NCBI GenBank assembly: GCA_015232165.1
Contig: JADGAE010000032.1
Location: 1 to 11,832, forward strand
Source of the DNA: Nitrospirota bacterium
GTDB taxonomy: Bacteria > Nitrospirota > Thermodesulfovibrionia > Thermodesulfovibrionales > Magnetobacteriaceae
Direction: 5' to 3'
DNA: 11,832 bases
In this document: positions 6,380 through 11,832 of the stretch, in pieces
Numbering within the stretch: position 1 is the stretch's first letter
Layout: each line of letters opens with the position of its first letter
Program-made: the position numbers and the translations under genes
The notes under the pieces: model-generated
Databases searched by the model: none
Seen by the model: the letters and a program-made list of their open reading frames with translations, nothing else
What the model was told of the DNA's origin: nothing

Positions 6380-7423
6380 CACCAGGTCCCCCGCTTGCGT
6401 AGTTGAGATGCCCATGTTGCCGGCGGCTAGGCTCTTTATGTGTTTACCCGTGACCTCCATGACGGCCCTCTCAATTAGGTCGGCGGAGGTATCTTCGCCA
6501 AGATGGCTTAACATCATTGCCCCTGCGCAGATGGCGGCCAGGGGGTTGATAATATTCTTGCCGGCGTACTTTGGGGCCGACCCCCCGATGGGTTCAAACA
6601 TGGAAGTCCCCGCGGGATTAATATTGCCCCCGGCGGCAATTCCCATGCCTCCCTGGATCATGGCACCAAGGTCGGTGATGATGTCGCCAAACATGTTATC
6701 GGTAACGATTACGTCAAACCACTCCGGGTTTTTGACAAACCACATCGTTATGGCATCGACGTGTGCGTAGTCGACCTTTATGTCGGGATACTCCCGGGCC
6801 GCCTCATAAAAGACCCGCTCCCACAGGTCAAAGGCGTAGGTCAGGACGTTGGTCTTGCCACAGAGGGTGAGCTTATTGCCCTGATTACGCCGCTTGCAGT
6901 ATTCAAAGGCATACCTGATACACCGCTCAACGCCCTTGCGTGTATTGACGGACTCCTGCACTGCCACCTCGTCCGGGGTTCCCTTCTTGAAAAACCCGCC
7001 GGCACCGGCATACAAACCTTCGGTGTTCTCTCTGACCACGACAAAGTCTATGTCCTTGGGGCCCTTGTCCTTTAGCGGACAATCCACGCCGGGGTAGAGT
7101 TTTACGGGACGCAGGTTTACGTACATGTCAAGCTCAAACCTTAGCCGCAGCAGTATGCCCTTTTCCAGTATCCCGGGGCGTACATCGGGATGACCGATGG
7201 CGCCAAGAAACAGCGCACTGTGCCGTCTCAGTTCCGACAACGCACCGTCAGGCAACACCTCTCCGGTCTTCAGATACCGGCCTCCGCCAAAATCATAGTG
7301 CGTAAATTCAAGTTTAAAGCCGCCTAATGCCGCAGCAGCCTCCAAAACCTTTAGCCCCTCACGGATAACCTCAGGCCCTGTGCCATCGCCACCTATAACA
7401 CCTATATTGTAAGTCTTGCTCAT
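6356..7423 (-). CDS. leuB: 3-isopropylmalate dehydrogenase
   Basis: Oxidative decarboxylation of 3-isopropylmalate in leucine synthesis; cytoplasmic dimer in the isocitrate/isopropylmalate dehydrogenase family. The 355 aa length is normal. N-terminal [13 protein letters not shown] begins the fold. [22 protein letters not shown] carries substrate arginines R95 and R105 and the Leu-rich segment of the LeuB subfamily common in actinobacteria, rather than the Ser/Asn of isocitrate dehydrogenase. R131 and Y138 ([12 protein letters not shown]), K190 (KTNVL), D223, D247 and D251 ([10 protein letters not shown]) fit the expected catalytic and metal residues. The cofactor loop reads [11 protein letters not shown], where Lys-Tyr is reminiscent of NADP-type isocitrate dehydrogenase, so cofactor preference is open, and a related beta-decarboxylating dehydrogenase remains possible. 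The frame extends upstream to 7465, but ATG 7423 has a GGAGG seven bases ahead and begins the conserved core. No other leu gene is in the window. Confidence 0.82.
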   Translation of the reverse strand: MSKTYNIGVIGGDGTGPEVIREGLKVLEAAAALGGFKLEFTHYDFGGGRYLKTGEVLPDGALSELRRHSALFLGAIGHPDVRPGILEKGILLRLRFELDMYVNLRPVKLYPGVDCPLKDKGPKDIDFVVVRENTEGLYAGAGGFFKKGTPDEVAVQESVNTRKGVERCIRYAFEYCKRRNQGNKLTLCGKTNVLTYAFDLWERVFYEAAREYPDIKVDYAHVDAITMWFVKNPEWFDVIVTDNMFGDIITDLGAMIQGGMGIAAGGNINPAGTSMFEPIGGSAPKYAGKNIINPLAAICAGAMMLSHLGEDTSADLIERAVMEVTGKHIKSLAAGNMGISTTQAGDLVANYVATL

Positions 7424-7560
7424 ATATCCGCCTCCGAAAATCTTAGAAAAATCTATCAGTTCCAAACAGTCCTGGAATTAGGAAAAATTATCGTGATAAT
7501 CAAAATCCGCACGGGACCTCATTAGGTTACGTTTACTCGCTAAATCTCTCTTTTCTTTGT
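7424..7560 (-). other. Spacer between ATPase gene and leuB
   Basis: This 137-base gap holds a small AT-rich palindrome, ATTATC (7487-7492) and GATAAT (7495-7500), which on the minus strand is followed by TTTTT. It could be a weak terminator for the upstream ATPase gene or an operator for leuB. I see no T-box, leucine leader peptide or convincing promoter. Confidence 0.35.
7431..7435 (-). promoter_or_regulatory. Ribosome binding site fixing the leuB start
   Basis: GGAGG on the minus strand, seven bases before ATG 7423. The alternative ATG at 7465 has no such site and would add 14 residues (ELIDFSKIFGGGY region) outside the family's conserved start. Confidence 0.8.
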
Positions 7561-9840
7561 TTACATGCAGACGCGCCTGACCTGTTTTATGTCCGTGATG
7601 CCTTGTATGACCTTGTCCACGCCGTCCTGAAAGAGGGTCTTCATGCCGTCACTGATTGCCTGGTCCCTGATGACTTCCATGAGGGACTTCTTCTGTATCA
7701 GTTTCTTTATTGCAGTGGTGCCAACGAGCAGTTCGTGGATACCCGCCCTGCCCCGGTAACCGGTGTTGTTGCACTTGTCACAGCCCTTGGCCTTGTACAG
7801 GGTAAACTTGTCATCATACGTAACGCCAAGTTCGGGGAATGCCTGCCTGCCATAGGCATCTACCAGTTCCTCAAACTCCTCGTTGTCGGGGTGATAGGGC
7901 TGCTTGCAGTCCTTACACAGGGTGCGCACCAGACGCTGTGCCAGGACTCCCAGGAGCGCATCGGCAAAGTTAAAGGGGTCAAGCCCCATGTCAATAAGCC
8001 TGGTAATGGTCTCGGGGGCGCTGTTGGTGTGCAGCGTGCTAAAGACAAGGTGCCCCGTCAACGAGGCCTCAATGCCCGTGGCAGCCGTCTCGTGATCACG
8101 CATCTCACCAACCATAATCACGTCGGGGTCGGCGCGGAGAAATGCCCGCATGGCGCGGGCAAAGTCAAACTTTATCTTCGGCTTGACCTCCACCTGACAC
8201 AGACCATACTGGGTGATCTCAACGGGGTCCTCGGCCGTCCATATCTTTGTCTCCGGGACGTTGATATGTCCCAGGGCGCTGTGCAGCGTGGTTGTCTTAC
8301 CCGAACCCGTCGGCCCCACCACCAGCACCAGACCATATGGCTTGGACACTATGTCTCTAAGCTCCCTGATGTTTCTCTCCGAAAGCCTCAGCGCAGTGAT
8401 GGGCATAGGCTCACTGGCGGCCAGTATCCTCATTACAACGGCCTCTCCACCTACCGTAGGCAGGGTTGCAACCCGAAGCTCGATCTGTTTTTCCTTGTAC
8501 GCGAACTTTATCTTGCCGTCCTGGGGCATGCGTCTTTCGGAGATGTCCAGGCTTGACATGATCTTGAGCCTCGAAACAAGGGCGCTGTTGTGAGAGTAGG
8601 GTATCTCAATGTGTCTGAGGCAGGCACCGTCAACCCTGTAGCGGACATCCACCTTCTTTTTCATCTTACTTGGCTCTATATGTATATCAGAGGCACCCTT
8701 TTCGTAGGCATCCACTATTATCTTGTTTGCCAGCCGGACGATAGCGCCGGCGTTTTCATCGAGGTTGCTGTCGGTCCTGTCAAGGTCATCCTCTTCCCTG
8801 ACCTCAAGCTCGCTTATGATATCCGATACCGAAGATATAGGTCTTGCAGAAAAGTCATTGTCTTTTTCAAGGGAGTTGATGAACTTGGTGATATCCTCCT
8901 TCAGGGCTATGTAAAACTCATAGTCATCGGCTTTAATGAGGCTCTTGATCTCGCTTATCTTCATATCGTTGGGGCTGTCAATGGCAACAACCACCTTGCC
9001 CCCCGTTGCCGATATGGGTATCCAGTGGGCGTTTTTAAGGTAATTCAGGTTAAGCCCCTTGGCTATGTCCCTGGGGATAAAGTAATTTTCCGAGTACTCC
9101 ATAAACTTGTACCCATACGACTGACTGAGGGCCGCACCGATATCCTTCTTCTGTACCTTGAACTCCTCCATGAGGACCGTCTCTATCTCTTTCTTGCGCT
9201 CTCTGGCTGCTATAATTGCCCGCTTTAGCTCCTCGTCCGTAATGATGTTCTGCATGACGAGGTAGTTAAACCGCGTGGTGAGCATCTTTGATTGATTGCG
9301 AAAGGCAATGCCAAGGATACGTGCTATCTCAACTATATTCTTTTCGTCTTCCTTGCTGAAGGTCTCCTCTTCCTTCTTGTTTATAAACTGGATGATCCCA
9401 AAGAGTCTGTTTTCAAACCTTATCGGGGTAGCAAGGACCTGTTTAGTCCTGAAGCCGGTTTTTTTATCCCAACTGCTGTCAAAGGTCAGGCGTGGGTTTA
9501 TGGCCTTGAGGGTAGCCGTGTCGTAGACGTCGGGGATGTTGATGGTCTCCAGCGTATAGGCAACGTATCCGGCCAGGCTCGAAGCGGATATGGGGAGCCT
9601 TATGCGCTTGATCTCGGCACCAACCAGGTGCTTGGAGTACAGCTCGTTTCTCATCGGGTCTATCGCGTAGATGGTTATGCGTTCAGCGTCAAAGAGGCTG
9701 AGGATATCATTTGTCAGCCTTATAAATATCTCATCGATATTGCTTACCGAGTTGATCTTGTTAGTGACAGCCTTGAGGCGTTCATTGTACTGGAGTTTTT
9801 TTTCTAATTCCTGTACCTTTATGATATCTTCTTTTTTCAT
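7561..9840 (-). CDS. GspE/PilB-family assembly ATPase with N-terminal GAF domain
   Basis: A 759-aa hexameric-type ATPase that would power type IV pilus extension or type II secretion from the inner-membrane face. A coiled start (1-30) leads into a GAF sensory domain (about 30-183). Next is an MshEN/GspE N-terminal-like region (about 188-325) in which the RLG motifs for c-di-GMP are degraded (RFNYL at 190-194). An acidic linker (345-362) leads to the ATPase core with ASDIHIEP (383-390) and RYRVDG. Walker A is GPTGSGKT (509-516, K515), the Asp box AEDPVE (536-541), Walker B DVIMVGEMRD (E579) and the His box GHLVFSTLHTN (H597, H604). Zinc cysteines lie at 642, 645, 687 and 690. All catalytic motifs are intact, so the enzyme looks active. 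It follows the phosphohexomutase gene by 35 bases. No pilin, PilC/GspF or PilM genes lie nearby, so whether it serves a pilus or a secretion system cannot be told. Confidence 0.9.
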   Translation of the reverse strand: MKKEDIIKVQELEKKLQYNERLKAVTNKINSVSNIDEIFIRLTNDILSLFDAERITIYAIDPMRNELYSKHLVGAEIKRIRLPISASSLAGYVAYTLETINIPDVYDTATLKAINPRLTFDSSWDKKTGFRTKQVLATPIRFENRLFGIIQFINKKEEETFSKEDEKNIVEIARILGIAFRNQSKMLTTRFNYLVMQNIITDEELKRAIIAARERKKEIETVLMEEFKVQKKDIGAALSQSYGYKFMEYSENYFIPRDIAKGLNLNYLKNAHWIPISATGGKVVVAIDSPNDMKISEIKSLIKADDYEFYIALKEDITKFINSLEKDNDFSARPISSVSDIISELEVREEDDLDRTDSNLDENAGAIVRLANKIIVDAYEKGASDIHIEPSKMKKKVDVRYRVDGACLRHIEIPYSHNSALVSRLKIMSSLDISERRMPQDGKIKFAYKEKQIELRVATLPTVGGEAVVMRILAASEPMPITALRLSERNIRELRDIVSKPYGLVLVVGPTGSGKTTTLHSALGHINVPETKIWTAEDPVEITQYGLCQVEVKPKIKFDFARAMRAFLRADPDVIMVGEMRDHETAATGIEASLTGHLVFSTLHTNSAPETITRLIDMGLDPFNFADALLGVLAQRLVRTLCKDCKQPYHPDNEEFEELVDAYGRQAFPELGVTYDDKFTLYKAKGCDKCNNTGYRGRAGIHELLVGTTAIKKLIQKKSLMEVIRDQAISDGMKTLFQDGVDKVIQGITDIKQVRRVCM

Positions 9841-9875
9841 GATCCCTTTAAACGGAAAAACCCGAGAGTCAACAT

Positions 9876-11501
9876 CTATGAGGCTATGGCGTTTCTCGTA
9901 ATCTCCTCGGCCTTTTTAAACATGATCTCCTTCTCCTTCTCCGAACGCGTCTCGATGTAGAACCTGACCTTTGGTTCCGTACCGGAGGGTCTGATGAGCA
10001 GCCAGGAGTCATCGTTAAAGATAATCTTGGTGCCATCAAGGGTGATGATCTCCTTGACGGTCTTTGTAACGGCACCAAAGCTGACGGTAGAGCCAACCTT
10101 CATGGCATCCTTGATGCGCGAGAGCTTATCCAGGAGCGGTCTTCCCACCAGCGAGCGGTCAACGGCCACGCCGGCCCTGTCGGGATAGAAGTATCCAAAC
10201 TCATTCTGGACATTCTGAAAATAATGTCCGATGTTCAGCCCCGTGGTGGCCATCATGTCAATAGCTGCCAGCAGACCGAAGATGGCATCCTTCTCAAGCG
10301 TATGATTGTAACCGGATATGCCGTCGCTCTCCTCAAAGGCGATTATAGCCTTGTCATCGGGCGCTGCCGTTGACAGCATATATGGCCTGAAGTTCTTAAA
10401 GCCCACCATGGTCTCTCTTATACCGATACCGAGTTTTTTGGCAATGGCGTTTGCGAAGTTGCTCGTTGCCACGGACTTTGTCACCACGCCGGAGAGACCC
10501 TTGTACTTGCTGAAAAAATGCAGGGCCAACGCACCAAAATAGTTCATTGGCAGTTCGGTATAACCATCGGTAAATCGTATCCTGTCGCCGTCGGGGTCTA
10601 TGATGACGCCGAGTTTGAGGGCGGCCTTGCTCTGCCTCAGGGCCTCGGTGACGGGTTTCATGTTTTCCTGAGACGGTTCGGGGGCTATGCCGCCAAAGAG
10701 GTTGTCGTCTTCGGTGCGCATGTATTGTATCTTTGGGCTGTCTCCAAGCAGACGATTTGGTCGGCTGCGCGAGGCGCCGTGTATGTGGTCGATACAGATA
10801 AAGACGTCGGCTTTTTTTATGAAATCCCTGAGCTTGGCCATGTCAAAGGTCTTCTTCCTGTCTATGAACCTCTGATAGAGGGAGACCGGGTCGATCCTCT
10901 CGTACTCGGATGGCTGTTGCTCGGGGATTATGACCTTTTTGGCCATCATGGCGTTGCTGAGTTTTTCTATGACCTTTGTGATCTCAGCTCCAGCCGGGCC
11001 ACCGTCTGAGGGGTTAAACTTATATCCTGCCCAGGTGGCGGGGTTGTGTGATGGCGTGAGGTTTATCGAGGCAGCCCCGGACAACTCCTCAAGGGCGGAG
11101 GAGAACTCCGGCGTGGTAGTCTCGCCGCTGTAGTAGACCTTTATGCCGTGCTTGTTGAGGAGGCCGATGACGACCATGGCAAACTCCGGGCCAAGGAATC
11201 TGTTGTCATGGCCCACGATTACACCTCGTTTTTTTATTTCCTCGAAGTCCTTGACTCCCAGCGCTCGCATGACATCAGGCTCCTGTGCCCTAAACATGTC
11301 AATAATAGCAGTGGTGACGATCCTGAGATTGTTAAACGTGTAATCAATACCGATCTCGCCTCGCCAGCCCGATGTCCCGAATACGACGTTGGTGGTGTCG
11401 GCACTGTTTTTGGCAAACTGCTCTATCTCCGACAGTAGTCCTCTATTTTCCTTATGGGAAGATAATATAGCCTTCCAGCACTCCCTGGCGCTGTTATACA
11501 T
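9876..11501 (-). CDS. Phosphoglucomutase/phosphomannomutase (alpha-D-phosphohexomutase)
   Basis: Interconverts hexose 1- and 6-phosphates, supplying precursors for glycogen, LPS or exopolysaccharide; cytoplasmic. The 541-aa length fits the four-domain superfamily. Landmarks: FGTSGWRGEIG (41-51), the phosphoserine loop NLTPSHNPATWAGYKFNP (catalytic Ser151), the metal loop DPDGDR (302-307; D302, D304, D306), the sugar-specificity loop FEESDGISG (389-397) and the phosphate-binding loop RPSGTEPKVRFY (504-515). All catalytic elements are intact. In the specificity loop, EESDG stands where GEESGG-like sequences are usual, so glucose versus mannose preference is not clear. The frame extends to 11558, but ATG 11501 has AGGAGG nine bases upstream and the extra 19 residues are Lys/Phe-rich and noncanonical. 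It heads the probable operon with the GAF-ATPase and has a good promoter about 75 bases upstream. Confidence 0.9.
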   Translation of the reverse strand: MYNSARECWKAILSSHKENRGLLSEIEQFAKNSADTTNVVFGTSGWRGEIGIDYTFNNLRIVTTAIIDMFRAQEPDVMRALGVKDFEEIKKRGVIVGHDNRFLGPEFAMVVIGLLNKHGIKVYYSGETTTPEFSSALEELSGAASINLTPSHNPATWAGYKFNPSDGGPAGAEITKVIEKLSNAMMAKKVIIPEQQPSEYERIDPVSLYQRFIDRKKTFDMAKLRDFIKKADVFICIDHIHGASRSRPNRLLGDSPKIQYMRTEDDNLFGGIAPEPSQENMKPVTEALRQSKAALKLGVIIDPDGDRIRFTDGYTELPMNYFGALALHFFSKYKGLSGVVTKSVATSNFANAIAKKLGIGIRETMVGFKNFRPYMLSTAAPDDKAIIAFEESDGISGYNHTLEKDAIFGLLAAIDMMATTGLNIGHYFQNVQNEFGYFYPDRAGVAVDRSLVGRPLLDKLSRIKDAMKVGSTVSFGAVTKTVKEIITLDGTKIIFNDDSWLLIRPSGTEPKVRFYIETRSEKEKEIMFKKAEEITRNAIAS

Positions 11502-11510
11502 AACATGAAA

Positions 11511-11516
11511 CCTCCT
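11511..11516 (-). promoter_or_regulatory. Ribosome binding site fixing the phosphohexomutase start
   Basis: AGGAGG on the minus strand, nine bases before ATG 11501. An ATG at 11506 is closer but out of frame. This decides against the longer frame opening at 11558, which lies upstream of the site. Confidence 0.8.
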
Positions 11517-11576
11517 GAGTTTCTTATTAAAAAAAAAGATAACAAACGACTTCCGCAAACTTCAGCCGCTATGAAT

Positions 11577-11606
11577 AGTATCTATAAATGCAATTGTCTT
11601 TGTCAA
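11577..11606 (-). promoter_or_regulatory. Candidate promoter for phosphohexomutase-ATPase operon
   Basis: On the minus strand a perfect -35 TTGACA (11606-11601) is followed after 18 bases by GATACT (11582-11577), a four-of-six -10. Predicted start near 11570 gives a leader of about 70 bases containing a run of nine T residues (minus strand) around 11530-11538. Confidence 0.55.
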
Positions 11607-11747
11607 CAGATAAAAGATCGGACGCATGGTTAATTTATTCTGTCAAATAAACTAAGATTATATCAGGTAGTTGCAGTTAATTTTGGACTTTATACAGCCA
11701 TATTTTCGCACTTTTTATAAACCAGCATTTTATGCAGTTCTTGAAAA
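11607..11747. other. Noncoding AT-rich stretch
   Basis: No ORF, RNA fold or repeat that I can support. It separates the phosphohexomutase promoter from repeat copy C. It could hold a plus-strand promoter for a gene beyond the right edge, but I found no hexamer pair with good spacing. Confidence 0.4.
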
Positions 11748-11832
11748 TGGTGGATAACAAGTGGTAATAAAAATGCGTTATAAAGGGGTCAAGGGGGCTG
11801 GCCCCCTTGCAGGGGGTTCTGAAGGGGGCGCG
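11748..11832 (-). repeat. Intergenic repeat, copy C
   Basis: The most complete copy. On the minus strand it runs through a GC-rich start, the 9-bp palindrome CAAGGGGGC/GCCCCCTTG (11809-11790), then the AT-rich segment 11778-11748. The first part matches copy B over 28 exact bases and the second matches copy A over 31 exact bases, so C shows that A and B are parts of one composite element. TTGACC (11792-11787) and TATTAC (11769-11764) lie 17 bases apart, pointing toward the phosphohexomutase gene. The element may run past the window edge. Confidence 0.85.

Noticed and set aside
7424..7560. T-box or leucine attenuator upstream of leuB
   Set aside because: The gap is too short for a T-box, lacks its conserved bulge sequence, and no Leu-rich leader peptide is present.
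7603..9807. Three long plus-strand open frames (up to 317 codons) opposite the ATPase gene
   Set aside because: They are in exact codon register with the sense gene, so they stay open simply because the ATPase gene rarely uses TTA, CTA and TCA codons. Their translations show no domain and the sense strand has every catalytic motif.
10518..11438. Plus-strand open frames opposite the phosphohexomutase gene
   Set aside because: Same codon-register artefact as over the ATPase gene; no ribosome site and no recognisable protein features.

Overview
The window carries eight well-supported protein genes in two convergent blocks and no RNA gene, CRISPR array, transposase or phage gene that I can recognise. 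The contents (Wza-type exporter, FHA proteins, an STT3 oligosaccharyltransferase, a histidine kinase, a GspE/PilB ATPase, LeuB and a phosphohexomutase), the Shine-Dalgarno usage and the abundance of palindromic intergenic repeats fit a Gram-negative, environmental, probably anaerobic bacterium. A Nitrospirota or Desulfobacterota relative is my guess from protein character only; the window has no phylogenetic marker that settles it.

Plus-strand block (1-5158): a lipoprotein-like polysaccharide export protein (180-959) is followed by a 330-base noncoding stretch full of nested inverted repeats. Then comes a tight pair of FHA-domain genes (1293-1814 and 1838-2455), one membrane anchored and one with an N-terminal zinc ribbon. 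After another GC-rich palindromic spacer lies a large multi-pass STT3/PglB-type oligosaccharyltransferase (2657-5158). The theme is cell envelope: polysaccharide export, phospho-threonine signalling and protein glycosylation.

Minus-strand block (11501 down to 5113): phosphoglucomutase/phosphomannomutase and a GAF-containing GspE/PilB-type assembly ATPase lie 35 bases apart and are probably cotranscribed from a promoter near 11577-11606. 3-isopropylmalate dehydrogenase (leuB) follows, then a two-TM orphan sensor histidine kinase. The kinase gene overlaps the 3' end of the STT3 gene tail-to-tail by 46 bases. The phosphohexomutase could feed sugar nucleotides to the export and glycosylation functions, but that link is inference.

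The least ordinary material is intergenic. Three copies (near 1177, 2512 and 11748) of a composite repeat all lie in the same orientation relative to the gene that follows them, and two carry promoter-like hexamers. A degenerate 28-base tandem repeat crosses the leuB stop codon and re-creates the same C-terminal codons. A cluster of three perfect hairpins with a 27-base internal duplication lies between leuB and the kinase. I did not find a clearly new multi-gene system; the best functional oddities are the GAF-ATPase with a degraded MshEN-like region and the apparently leaderless FHA gene.
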